NCBI GenBank assembly: GCA_040755295.1
Contig: JBFMBK010000009.1
Span: forward strand, 51,640-115,639
Origin: Bacillota bacterium
GTDB lineage: Bacteria; Bacillota; Desulfotomaculia; Desulfotomaculales; Ammonificaceae
Length of the DNA stretch: 64,000 nt
Direction of reading: 5' to 3'
Notes under the pieces: model-generated
What the model saw: the letters and a program-made list of their open reading frames with translations, nothing else
Told to the model about the DNA's origin: nothing
The model's database searches: none
In this document: one piece after another, positions 25,163 through 33,704 of the stretch
Layout of the letters: each line of letters begins with the position of its first letter
Position numbering within the stretch: position 1 is the first letter of the stretch
Made by a program: the position numbers and the translations under genes

Positions 25163-26014
25163 ATGGATATATTCCAAAGAATTACGGAGATGCGCGGATA
25201 CGTAAACGGGGTGCGCGCGGAAGGAAAACGGGTCGGGTTTGTGCCCACGATGGGTTTCCTTCACGTCGGTCACGCCGCGCTGATGTCGACCGCACGGGAA
25301 GATACCGACCGGGTGGTGGTAAGTATCTTCGTTAATCCGCTGCAATTTGGTCCCAGGGAAGATTTTCGTGAGTATCCCCGGGACCTTGAAAGGGACCGGC
25401 GAATCTGCCGCGACGCCGGGGTGCACGCGCTGTTTCTCCCGGAAGCGGGGGAGATGTACCCGGACGGATTCGCCACCACCGTTGACGTATCGGGGATAAC
25501 AGACGTTCTCTGCGGTCGTTCCCGTCCGGGGCATTTCCGGGGCGTGGCGACGGTGGTGACGAAGCTTCTGAACATCGTACAACCTGACCGGGCGTACTTC
25601 GGAATTAAGGACGCGCAGCAGGTGGCGGTGATCCGGCGGATGGTGGAGGACTTGAACATCCCGACCAGCGTGATGGTTCATCCTACGGTGCGCGAGGCTG
25701 ACGGGCTGGCCGTCAGTTCCCGGAACGTCTACCTGGGAAGCGAGGAAAGACAGGCGTCGCCGGTTATTTACCGGAGCCTGAAGCTGGCCGAGGAGGCCGT
25801 CCGGAAAGGCGAGCGAAACCCGGCGCGGCTGCAAAGGCTGCTGGAGGCGAACATCAGTGCCGAACCGCTTGCGCGGCTGGACTACGCCGAGGTTTTAAAC
25901 TGGCCGGAATTGAAGCCTGTCGAGGAAATACAGCCGGGCAGGTTGTTGATGGCGGTAGCCGCGTTTTTCGGGCGGGCGCGGCTGATTGACAATGTTTTGG
26001 TGGAGGTGGAGTAA
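25163..26014 (+). CDS. panC: Pantothenate synthetase
   Basis: ATP-dependent condensation of pantoate and beta-alanine. 283 aa with the nucleotidyl-transferase signatures VPTMGFLHVGHAALM (HIGH-like), VSIFVNPLQFGPREDF, YFGIKDAQQVAVI and the KMSKS-like DGLAVSSRNVYL. ATG 25163 has AAGGAG 8 nt upstream; the frame open from 25136 has none. It ends one base before panD begins. Confidence 0.97.
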   Translation: MDIFQRITEMRGYVNGVRAEGKRVGFVPTMGFLHVGHAALMSTAREDTDRVVVSIFVNPLQFGPREDFREYPRDLERDRRICRDAGVHALFLPEAGEMYPDGFATTVDVSGITDVLCGRSRPGHFRGVATVVTKLLNIVQPDRAYFGIKDAQQVAVIRRMVEDLNIPTSVMVHPTVREADGLAVSSRNVYLGSEERQASPVIYRSLKLAEEAVRKGERNPARLQRLLEANISAEPLARLDYAEVLNWPELKPVEEIQPGRLLMAVAAFFGRARLIDNVLVEVE

Positions 26015-26398
26015 ATGCTCCTAATGATGTTAAGGGGAAAAATCCACCGGGCCACGGTTACGGAGACCAATGTGGACTACGTCGGCAGTATAACCATTGA
26101 TGAGGCGTTGATGGAGGCGGCGGATATCTTTCCGGGGGAAAGGGTTCAGGTCGCCGATATTAGTAACGGCGAGCGCTTCGAGACGTACACCATTTCGGGA
26201 CCGCGGGATTCGGGGGTTGTCTGTCTCAACGGCGCGGGCGCCCTGCTGGCGAAGCCCGGAGATAAAATCATCATTATCGCTTACGCCGTTGTTCCCTACG
26301 CGGAGGCCCGCAGTTTCCGGCCCAGGATAGTGATGGTAGACGATAAAAACAAGGTGGTTGAGGTCAAGCGGGAGGAAACCCACGGCACGGTTGGGTAG
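26015..26398 (+). CDS. panD: Aspartate 1-decarboxylase proenzyme
   Basis: Makes beta-alanine for PanC. 127 aa. It is a pyruvoyl enzyme: the self-cleavage site is G24-S25 in DYVGSITID, with R54-like YTISG and NGAGA substrate loops present. It starts immediately after the panC stop, so translation is coupled. This completes aspartate-derived input to the CoA pathway. Confidence 0.97.
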   Translation: MLLMMLRGKIHRATVTETNVDYVGSITIDEALMEAADIFPGERVQVADISNGERFETYTISGPRDSGVVCLNGAGALLAKPGDKIIIIAYAVVPYAEARSFRPRIVMVDDKNKVVEVKREETHGTVG

Positions 26399-26707
26399 GA
26401 GAATAGAATGCAGAATTCAGAATGTAGAAGGTAGAAGCTTCGGGATGTGAACCCTGCGAGGGAAGCTGGGAGCATCTAAAACGGGACATTGGACAGTATA
26501 TTATAATGCCGGAGCGGGAGTAAGTTGCAGGAATTCGTATATCGGATTCCTTTTTTCATACCTTTTGGGACAAAGCCCGGCTTCAGGCACAATTTACCGG
26601 TGCTTCCGCAACCTTCTTGACAGTGCAAAGCGCCCCAATTAGAATTAACCTTAATCCAAGGGCTGAGCGGCTTTTGTTGTGACCAATAACGCAGGAGATG
26701 TGAAGCA
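26399..26707. other. panD-nadA gap with word repeats and promoter
   Basis: About 300 bp without a gene. The first 50 bp hold GAATAGAATGCAGAATTCAG-type repeats. The last 100 bp hold the nadA promoter. No T-box or other known riboswitch was seen. Confidence 0.6.
26617..26645 (+). promoter_or_regulatory. Promoter of the nadA-nadB-nadC run
   Basis: TTGACA (26617-26622), 17-bp spacer, TAGAAT (26640-26645), about 60 bp upstream of nadA. A clear sigma-A-type promoter that uncouples NAD genes from the pan genes. Confidence 0.8.
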
Positions 26708-27625
26708 TTGAGCGGCAACAATGAACTGGTGCAGGAAATCAAACGGCTTAAAGAGGAACGGGATGCGCTGATACTCAGCCATTACTACCAGCGTCCCGAG
26801 GTACAGGAGATCGCGGATTACATCGGCGATTCACTGGAACTTTCGCGCCGTGCGGCATCTACGCCCGCCGGGGTGCTGGTTTTCTGCGGTGTACACTTTA
26901 TGGCGGAAACCGCGGCCGTATTATCACCCGATAAAACGGTGCTCATTCCGGATTTGCAGGCCGGGTGCCCATTGGCGGAGACAGTAACCCCGGAAGCGCT
27001 CAGGGCACGGAAGGAACAAATGCCCGAAGCCGCGGTTGTCTGTTATGTCAACACCTCGGCGGCGGTGAAAGCGGAGAGTGACATCGTCTGCACCTCCGCC
27101 AACGCATCAAAGGTGGTGCAGAGCCTGCCGCCGGAAAAGGAGGTTTTGTTCGTCCCCGACTATAATCTGGGCCAATACGCGGCGTCGCAGAACCCGGACC
27201 GGCGTTTTGTATTATGGGACGGGCATTGTTATGTTCATGACCGGATCCGGTCTATTGATATCCTCAGAGCCCGGAAAGAGCACCCCGGCGCCCGGGTTAT
27301 AGCGCACCCGGAGTGCCGCGCAGAGGTGCTTTCCCTGGCCGACAAGGTGGCGAGCACCTCGGGGATGCTCCGTTTTGCCGGCGAAAGTTCGGCCGAGGAG
27401 TTTATTGTTGTGACAGAAGAAGGCCTTTTGTATCAGCTCCGCAAAGAAAATCCGGAAAAACGGTTTTATCTTGCATCCGCGTCTTTAATCTGTTCGCAGA
27501 TGAAGCAGATCACTCTCGAAAAGATTTGCGATGCGCTCCGTACACTCGAGCCGCGGGTGGAGGTCCCGGGTGAGGTACGCGAGCGTGCGGTGCAAGCGGT
27601 GGAGCGGATGCTGGCGGTGGGCTGA
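26708..27625 (+). CDS. nadA: Quinolinate synthase
   Basis: An [4Fe-4S] enzyme condensing iminoaspartate and dihydroxyacetone phosphate to quinolinate. 305 aa. The three cluster cysteines are in CGVHFMAE, GHCYVHD and CSQMK, and the family motifs SHYYQRPEVQE and ADYIGDSLEL open the chain. TTG start behind GGAGATG. Followed by nadB and nadC. Confidence 0.96.
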   Translation: MSGNNELVQEIKRLKEERDALILSHYYQRPEVQEIADYIGDSLELSRRAASTPAGVLVFCGVHFMAETAAVLSPDKTVLIPDLQAGCPLAETVTPEALRARKEQMPEAAVVCYVNTSAAVKAESDIVCTSANASKVVQSLPPEKEVLFVPDYNLGQYAASQNPDRRFVLWDGHCYVHDRIRSIDILRARKEHPGARVIAHPECRAEVLSLADKVASTSGMLRFAGESSAEEFIVVTEEGLLYQLRKENPEKRFYLASASLICSQMKQITLEKICDALRTLEPRVEVPGEVRERAVQAVERMLAVG

Positions 27626-27639
27626 CGGGTAATTGTTTG

Positions 27640-27835
27640 GGGTCAGGATTCAGTATCCAGAAGTCAGAAGTCAGAAGGTTTCGAGAAATATTATAAGTCG
27701 TGTCTCACACGGTCTTCCAATCGTTTCATGAAGATAATACCCAGTATAGGTCAGGGCTCTATAGCTCCTGATTCTAAAATTCTGGATTCTGGCTACTTAC
27801 TTCTGAATTCGGACCCGGAACCCGTGCTTGAATAG
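27640..27835. repeat. Word repeats between nadA and nadB
   Basis: AGAAGTCAGAAGTCAGAAGG and ATTCTAAAATTCTGGATTCTGG-like words over about 190 bp. No gene or clear promoter. Same low-complexity class as elsewhere in the window. Confidence 0.6.
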
Positions 27836-27842
27836 TTAAAAT

Positions 27843-29441
27843 ATGGGGGTGGAGTGTGTGGCCGGGCGTTACCTGGTGAACTTTGACAGCCGGGAACTGG
27901 AAACCGCGGAGTGTGCCTTTCTTATTTTAGGAAGCGGTATCGCCGGGCTTTACACAGCGCACGTGGCCACCGAATTCTGGGATGACGTGGTGGTCCTTAC
28001 CAAGCGGGGTATAGACGATACCGCCACGGAACGGGCGCAGGGGGGGATCGCCGCGGCGCTGGGCCCGAGCGATTCACCGATGCTTCATTACGGCGATACA
28101 CTGCTCGCGGGGGCGGGGCTTTGTGACGCCGACGCGGTTCGGATTTTAGTTAACCACGGCCCGGCAAGGGTGGAGGAACTTATAAGGTTCGGCGCCAACT
28201 TTGACCGGGCCAACGGGCGGCTCGATTTTACCCGTGAAGGCGCGCACACCATACGTCGCATTCTTCACGCGGCCGGGGACGCAACCGGGGCGGAAATCCA
28301 GAGGGTGCTTTCGTCCATAGTCAGTTCGGACCCGCGGGTCACGGTGCTGGAAAACCATTTCGTGGTGGACCTTCTGGTCACCAACCGGGTTTGCTGGGGT
28401 GTGCTCACCTGGGATACGGTCCGGGAGAAATTGACCATCTTCCGCGCCGGGATCGTGGCGCTGGCGACCGGCGGAGCCGGGCAGATTTACAGCCATACCA
28501 CCAACCCGAAGGTCGTCACCGGCGACGGGATATCGATCGCCTACCGCGCCGGCGCCGAAGTGATGGATATGGAGTTTGTGCAGTTTCATCCGACGGTGCT
28601 CGCGCTCAAAGGGGCGCGCCGCTTTTTAATCTCAGAGGCGGTCAGGGGTGAAGGGGGCATCCTCCTGAATTCCAGTGGGGAACGCTTTATGCCCCGGTAC
28701 CATCCCCTGTCTGAACTCGCGCCGCGGGATGTAGTGGTGCGCGCGATTTTGAAGGAGCTTGCGATCGACGGTTCCGAATGCGTTTACCTCAGTCTCGCCC
28801 ACCTGAAACCGGAAAAGGTTGAGGCACGCTTTCCAACTATAACGGAACGTTTGAGGGCTCACGGTCTTGACCTTGCGCGTGACCTCATACCGGTTTCCCC
28901 CGCGGCGCATTATTTTATGGGCGGCGTAAAAACCGGGCTTTATGGGGAGACAAATATAAAAGGTCTTTACGCTTGCGGCGAGGTGGCCTGCGCGGGCGTG
29001 CACGGCGCGAATCGTCTCGCGTCCAACTCTTTGCTCGACGGGCTGGTTTTCGGCGGGAGGATCGCGGAACACGCGCGGACGCTGACGAAGGAAACCGTTG
29101 ATCAGTCTGCGGCAAATGAGGGCCTCGATCCGCCGAGCGGTTTCGACGCCGGAAAATTGAAAGAGGACCTGAAGGCGCTTATGCAGGAGTTCGCGGGGCC
29201 GGTACGTACGGGAAAAGGTCTTGAGACCGCTTTGGAGCGGCTCGAAGAATGGGATTGGCTGCGGGATAAGGCGGCTGCCGCACCTGACGATATGGAACTG
29301 CGGAACATGCTTGACGTGGCTGAATTAATTTCAGAATCGGCTTTGATGCGGACCGAATCGCGAGGCGGCCACTACCGTGCGGATTATGCGGAAAGCCGCA
29401 AACGGTGGCGGAAACATATTATTTTCCGGCGGCAGGTGTAA
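27843..29441 (+). CDS. nadB: L-aspartate oxidase
   Basis: An FAD enzyme making iminoaspartate for NadA. 532 aa. An N-terminal dinucleotide-binding motif (ILGSGIAGLYTA), the succinate-dehydrogenase-type FAD contacts TERAQGGIAAALG, the active-site HPTVLA region and SPAAHYFMGGVKT, and CAGVHGANRLASNSLLDGLV are all present. A C-terminal three-helix domain ends in RTESRGGHYRADY. In anaerobes fumarate probably replaces oxygen as acceptor. Confidence 0.96.
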   Translation: MGVECVAGRYLVNFDSRELETAECAFLILGSGIAGLYTAHVATEFWDDVVVLTKRGIDDTATERAQGGIAAALGPSDSPMLHYGDTLLAGAGLCDADAVRILVNHGPARVEELIRFGANFDRANGRLDFTREGAHTIRRILHAAGDATGAEIQRVLSSIVSSDPRVTVLENHFVVDLLVTNRVCWGVLTWDTVREKLTIFRAGIVALATGGAGQIYSHTTNPKVVTGDGISIAYRAGAEVMDMEFVQFHPTVLALKGARRFLISEAVRGEGGILLNSSGERFMPRYHPLSELAPRDVVVRAILKELAIDGSECVYLSLAHLKPEKVEARFPTITERLRAHGLDLARDLIPVSPAAHYFMGGVKTGLYGETNIKGLYACGEVACAGVHGANRLASNSLLDGLVFGGRIAEHARTLTKETVDQSAANEGLDPPSGFDAGKLKEDLKALMQEFAGPVRTGKGLETALERLEEWDWLRDKAAAAPDDMELRNMLDVAELISESALMRTESRGGHYRADYAESRKRWRKHIIFRRQV

Positions 29442-29446
29442 AGAAA

Positions 29447-30334
29447 ATGGCCGATGAGTATGTTATAGGGTTAGACCGGCTGATAGACCGGGCACTTGAT
29501 GAGGATATCGGAGCAGGCGACTGCACAACAAGAGCCATCGTCCCGGCGCATGTTTCCGCTCGGGGCGTGTTCGTTACCCGGGAAGACGGAGTGATCGCGG
29601 GCCTGCCGGTTGCGGAGAGGGTCTATACACGGTTGAACCCGGCTGTCCGTTGCGATTACCGGGTTGTCGAGGGATCCAGGGTCGAGGCCGGCGCGGTCCT
29701 TGCGGAGGTTCACGGCCCGGCGCGGGCAATCCTGACCGGTGAACGGGTTGCCCTTAACTTCCTGCGGCACCTTTCCGGGATTGCGACCAGGACGGCGTTC
29801 ATGGTGGAAAGGATAAGCGGACTTCCGGCCCGGGTGGTTGACACGCGCAAGACCACGCCGGTTATGCGGTCACTCGAGAAATACGCGGTGCGTATAGCCG
29901 GAGGGAAGAACCATCGCTTCGGTCTCTACGATGGTATACTCATTAAAGACAACCATATCCGTGTTGCCGGGGGGGTCAAAGAAGCGGTGAAACTGGCGCG
30001 GGAAGGGGCGCCGCATGGCCTGAGAATAGAGGTTGAAGCGGAAACCCTGACGCAGGTTGAAGAGGCGCTGGCTGCGGGGGCCGAGATCATCATGCTGGAC
30101 AACATGCCGGTGGCGTTGATGCAAGAGGCTGTGCGCCTTATCGGCGGACGGTCCGTGATTGAGGCTTCGGGCGGTATAACCGAAGAAAACATCAGGGCGG
30201 TCGCGGCCACGGGGGTTGACCTCATTTCGGTGGGCGCGTTGACCCATTCGGTGCGAGCGCTGGATATCTCGCTGGAAATAGAGGACGTTTCCGAAGGAGT
30301 GACCCATGCTGCGTTGCGGCACGACGAGGCATGA
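29447..30334 (+). CDS. nadC: Nicotinate-nucleotide diphosphorylase
   Basis: Converts quinolinate and PRPP to nicotinate mononucleotide. 295 aa, with EDIGAGDCTTRAIV, LNFLRHLSGIATRT, VDTRKTTPVMRSLEKYAV, GGKNHRFGLYDGILIKDNH and IMLDNM. ATG 29447 sits 5 bp after nadB. The family normally ends near ALTHSVRALDISLEI; the extra 17 residues here, including THAALRHDEA, come from repeat DNA that continues into copy C. Confidence 0.95.
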   Translation: MADEYVIGLDRLIDRALDEDIGAGDCTTRAIVPAHVSARGVFVTREDGVIAGLPVAERVYTRLNPAVRCDYRVVEGSRVEAGAVLAEVHGPARAILTGERVALNFLRHLSGIATRTAFMVERISGLPARVVDTRKTTPVMRSLEKYAVRIAGGKNHRFGLYDGILIKDNHIRVAGGVKEAVKLAREGAPHGLRIEVEAETLTQVEEALAAGAEIIMLDNMPVALMQEAVRLIGGRSVIEASGGITEENIRAVAATGVDLISVGALTHSVRALDISLEIEDVSEGVTHAALRHDEA

Positions 30335-30340
30335 AATATA

Positions 30341-30436
30341 GACCCGCAAGCTTGTAATTTAGAAGCAGTGTTGTAACATGCACGGAACGCAGCTTATCGC
30401 GGCGCCCTGCAAAAGAACGCTTATTTTCAAGGGAGG
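30341..30436 (+). repeat. Dispersed structured element, copy C (shortened, in birA leader)
   Basis: A roughly 95-bp reduced copy: GACCCGCAAGCTTG start, TAGAAGCAGTG, CGGAACGCAGCTTATCGCGGCGCCC (the two halves of the main stem collapsed), then the tail AAAAGAACGCTTATTTTC leading into GGGAGG, 6 nt before the birA GTG. The left flank reaches into the end of nadC. Confidence 0.7.
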
Positions 30437-30442
30437 ACGGCA

Positions 30443-31432
30443 GTGCAGCCTTTGCGTGAACAACTGATGACCCGACTGATGACCGCCAAGGGTTACGTAT
30501 CGGGGGCCGAAGTCAGCCAGGACCTGGGTATTTCCCGCGAAGCGGTGTGGAAGCACATCCGGGCATTGAGGCGGGAAGGGTTCGTCATTTCGGCAAGCCC
30601 CCGCAAGGGTTATCTTTTGCTCAACGTGCCCGATGTGCTGCACCCCTGGGCCGTTGTTCCGCTTTTTACCGGAGGGTTCGGCCGGCCTTACCACTACCAC
30701 GGGGTCCTTTCTTCGACGAACGACCGGGCGAAGGAACTTGCGCACGCGGGGGCGTCTGAAGGGACGGTGGTTGTGACCGAGGAGCAGACCGGAGGGCGCG
30801 GGAGGCGCGGGCGTTTGTGGCACTCCCCGAGGGGCGGGTTGTGGTTTTCGTTGATCCTGCGCCCCGGAGTTTCCCCGGCGGGGATTCATTCTCTGTCGCT
30901 TCTGGTTTCGCTTGCGGTTGTTCAGGGTGTGAACGATTTTCTGCGAATTTGCAGTGAGTTGAAATGGCCGAACGATATATTTTTGGGCGGGCGAAAAGCG
31001 GGCGGGGTTTTAATCGAAATAGGCGCCGAGGCGGAGCAGGTGCACTACGCCGTAGCAGGGGTAGGTTTGAATGTAAACATCACCTCTTTCCCGGCGGAAC
31101 TCGATGCCGCCGCCACATCCCTGAGGATACACACCGGTAAAGAAACCTGCCGCGCGCGCCTGCTCGGCGCTATTCTCAAGACCCTGGAAGACGGTTATTC
31201 CCGCTGGTGCCGGGAGGGGTTCGGACCTTTTCGCGAAGAATATAAAAAACGGCTTTGTTGTCTCGGGAAAGAGGTAACGGTGAGTGATGCCGGGCGGCTG
31301 ACGGGCGGAGTCATCCTCGACGTTGAAGTCGACGGGAGGCTCGTATTAGGTCTGCCGGACGGTGGTACTCTTCGGTTGAGCGGCGGTGAAGTAACGGTGC
31401 GGGAGGGGAGAGGCGATGATCCTGGTGCTTGA
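30443..31432 (+). CDS. birA: Biotin operon repressor / biotin-protein ligase
   Basis: A bifunctional BirA of 329 aa: N-terminal winged helix (about 5-60; GAEVSQDLGISREAVWKHI), central ligase with the biotinyl-AMP loop GGRGRRGRLWHSPRGG, LKWPNDI and GILIE-like AGGVLIEIG, and a C-terminal SH3-like domain. It activates biotin with ATP and attaches it to carboxylases, and may repress biotin genes. GTG start directly behind copy C. Overlaps coaX by 17 bp. Confidence 0.94.
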   Translation: MQPLREQLMTRLMTAKGYVSGAEVSQDLGISREAVWKHIRALRREGFVISASPRKGYLLLNVPDVLHPWAVVPLFTGGFGRPYHYHGVLSSTNDRAKELAHAGASEGTVVVTEEQTGGRGRRGRLWHSPRGGLWFSLILRPGVSPAGIHSLSLLVSLAVVQGVNDFLRICSELKWPNDIFLGGRKAGGVLIEIGAEAEQVHYAVAGVGLNVNITSFPAELDAAATSLRIHTGKETCRARLLGAILKTLEDGYSRWCREGFGPFREEYKKRLCCLGKEVTVSDAGRLTGGVILDVEVDGRLVLGLPDGGTLRLSGGEVTVREGRGDDPGA

Positions 31433-32186
31433 TATCGGGAACACCAACATCAGCGCGGGTGTTTTTCAGGAACAAAAACTGACCGCCGCCTGGCGTCTGG
31501 CGACCAGGCGCGAGCAGACGGCGGACGAGTTAGGGCTGACACTCCGCCAGTTTTTACGGGAAGAGCACCTTGACCCGGGAGAGGTGAGGGACGTTGCTTC
31601 CTGTTCCGTCGTCCCGCCGTTGAATCCGGTGGTCGAGGAAATGTCCCGGCGCTATTTCAACAGGCAGGTGTTCTTCATCGGGCCCGGCATCCGCACCGGG
31701 GTTCCGATAAAATACGAAAACCCCCGGGAGGTCGGCGCCGACAGGGTGGTCAACGCGGCGGCAGGGTTTGCGCTTTACGGCGGCCCTCTTATCATCGTCG
31801 ATTTCGGGACCGCTATCACCTTCGATGTGATTTCCGCCAGGGGGGAGTACCTCGGCGGGGTTATCGCTCCGGGTGTGGGGATATCCTGCGAGGCGCTCTT
31901 TTCCCGGGCGGCAAGGCTGCCGCGGGTTGATTTGATAGCGCCGCCGGCAGTCATCGGACGGAACACCGTCCAGAGCATGCAGGCGGGAATCGTGCTGGGC
32001 TTTGCCGGTATGGTGGACGAGATCGTGCGAAGGATTAAGACGGAGCTTAAAGAAGGGCCGTCAGTGGTTGCGACCGGCGGCTTTGCGGAGTTGATAGCTC
32101 AGGAGAGCCAGACGATAGAGAGGGTGGACCCTTATATCACCTTAACGGGCTTGCGCCTGATTTATGAACGAAACCAGCAGGCTTAA
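31416..32186 (+). CDS. coaX: Type III pantothenate kinase
   Basis: Phosphorylates pantothenate, the first step from PanC product to CoA. 256 aa, ASKHA fold, with DIGNTNISAGVF (phosphate loop), VGADRVVNA, DFGTAITFDV and GGVIAPG. It completes the local pantothenate-to-CoA logic with panBCD upstream. Starts inside the birA 3' end. Confidence 0.96.
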   Translation: MILVLDIGNTNISAGVFQEQKLTAAWRLATRREQTADELGLTLRQFLREEHLDPGEVRDVASCSVVPPLNPVVEEMSRRYFNRQVFFIGPGIRTGVPIKYENPREVGADRVVNAAAGFALYGGPLIIVDFGTAITFDVISARGEYLGGVIAPGVGISCEALFSRAARLPRVDLIAPPAVIGRNTVQSMQAGIVLGFAGMVDEIVRRIKTELKEGPSVVATGGFAELIAQESQTIERVDPYITLTGLRLIYERNQQA

Positions 32187-32227
32187 AGGTAAAACGGTGC
32201 CTGACTAGTTTGGAGGTGGGAGGCAAG

Positions 32228-32365
32228 ATGATGGAGGTTCTTCAACTTCTGATTCAGTACGCTCCGCGCCGCCTGGCTTCACCTTCCGCGTCATGCTTGT
32301 TTTCCGCGGCCTCCGGACTTCTTACTAAAAACTGCCGTTTCGGTGCGGAGCAGTATGCTAGATAG
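32228..32365 (+). CDS. Possible 45-aa leader ORF coupled to dus
   Basis: A short frame with an excellent ribosome-binding site (GGAGGTGGGAGG) before ATG ATG. It ends at TAG 32365, ten bases past the presumed dus ATG at 32355, so its translation would deliver ribosomes to dus, which has only a poor site of its own. The peptide (begins MMEVLQLLIQYAPRRL) matches nothing I know. It could be a real small protein or just a coupling device. Confidence 0.4.
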   Translation: MMEVLQLLIQYAPRRLASPSASCLFSAASGLLTKNCRFGAEQYAR

Positions 32366-33332
32366 CCCCTCCGGTTTTTTTGATTTTCTTCTGGGTTCCG
32401 GTTTCCCGGTGGTTTCCGCTCCCATGGCTTCAGTGAGCGATAAGGCTTTCAGGCTGATCGCACGGGAGCACGGGGCGGCGGCGACCTGGACGGAAATGGT
32501 TGCCGCACCGGTTTTGTGTCATCCCTCGAATCACTCCCGCAGACTGTTTAATCTCGAAGGTGAAAGCGGCGTGGTGGCGCAGCTTTTCGGCGCGCGTCCT
32601 GAAGAAATGGCGAAGGCGGCGATGGTTGCGGCGGCGGCCGGGGCTTCCGCAGTCGACATCAATATGGGTTGCCCGGTACCTAAGGTCGTACAGGGCGGCG
32701 CCGGGGCCGGTCTGATGCTCCAACCGGAACTGGCGGCGGCGATCGTGGCGGCGGCAAGAAACAGCGTCGATATACCGGTCCTGGTGAAACTCCGGCGCGG
32801 CTGGGACGAGAATTCGATCGACGCGGTTGTTTTGGCGCGGGTTGTGGAAAAGGCCGGCGCTGCGGGGGTTACGGTGCATGGGCGCTACCGCAGCCAGTTC
32901 TTTTCCGGCCGCGCGGACTGGGGAATCATCTTCGCGGTGAAACAGGCGGTTGATATACCGGTGATAGGGAACGGTGATGTATGGGGAGCGGAGGACGCGG
33001 CGCGGATGTTCGCGGAGACCGGCTGTGACGCCGTAATGATCGGACGTGCGGCGCGCGGCAATCCCTGGATTTTTTCCGCCTGTCGGAGTTTTTTACAGAC
33101 CGGGCATAAGCTCCCGCCTCCGGCGCCTGCGGAACGGGTCGCCGCGGCCGTCAAACACTGCGAGCTGCTTACAGCCTTGCAACCGGGCGATGTACTGGTC
33201 CAAGTACGCCGTCAGGCGGACTGGTATACACGGGGGCTTAAGGGCGCCGCGCGTTTGAGAGAAGCGGTATACAGAGCCGGCGACATCGGTGAGGTCATTT
33301 CCCTCCTGACCGAATTTTTAGCTTGCTGCTGA
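32355..33332 (+). CDS. dusB: tRNA-dihydrouridine synthase
   Basis: An FMN enzyme reducing uridines in the tRNA D-loop. About 325 aa; TIM barrel with PMASVSDKAFR, the catalytic Cys in INMGCPVPKVV, VHGRYRSQFFSG and GNGDVWGAEDA, then MIGRAARGNPW. It best fits the DusB group that is widespread in Firmicutes. ATG 32355 is preferred over GTG 32343 since GGAG precedes it closely. Confidence 0.9.
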   Translation: MLDSPSGFFDFLLGSGFPVVSAPMASVSDKAFRLIAREHGAAATWTEMVAAPVLCHPSNHSRRLFNLEGESGVVAQLFGARPEEMAKAAMVAAAAGASAVDINMGCPVPKVVQGGAGAGLMLQPELAAAIVAAARNSVDIPVLVKLRRGWDENSIDAVVLARVVEKAGAAGVTVHGRYRSQFFSGRADWGIIFAVKQAVDIPVIGNGDVWGAEDAARMFAETGCDAVMIGRAARGNPWIFSACRSFLQTGHKLPPPAPAERVAAAVKHCELLTALQPGDVLVQVRRQADWYTRGLKGAARLREAVYRAGDIGEVISLLTEFLACC

Positions 33333-33469
33333 GGCCGTCCCTTGTTACTATGGATGTCGGAGGCGGGAAGTCAGAAGTGCCGAAGGTCCAGTTAAAAAGC
33401 ATATATTTACACTTCTGCCTACCACTTGGATTTCATGTTGCAATTATTTAGAGCTTAGTGTTTCTCTGA

Positions 33470-33665
33470 CGGAACGCGTGAGATGCAAGCAGAGCGGGAA
33501 AGCCGGCCTGGGGTAGCGCGGAGCGAAGTACGTGAGCATCCAGCACTAAATTCTTTCAAATGTTTCGTCAAGAAGCTGTATTGGGAAATTAACAGTTGCG
33601 GCGTTAAGAAACCATGTTGAGTGCTGGATATATCGCCGCGCCCGGCGACCGGGATACCTGAACAG
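33470..33665 (+). repeat. Dispersed structured element, copy E (degenerate)
   Basis: Shares GGAACGCG, AAGTACGTGAGCATCCAG (as in copy G) and TATCGCCGCGCCCGGCGA (as in copy B), but with an unrelated 75-bp middle part flanked by ATCCAGCACT/GAGTGCTGGAT, a 10-bp inverted repeat. It lies about 40 bp upstream of the acyl-ACP-reductase-like gene, and its ribosome-binding-site end is not conserved. Confidence 0.55.
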
Positions 33666-33704
33666 TTACCTGTTGTTTTGCCGAACACCTGGAGGTAGTA
33701 ACCT

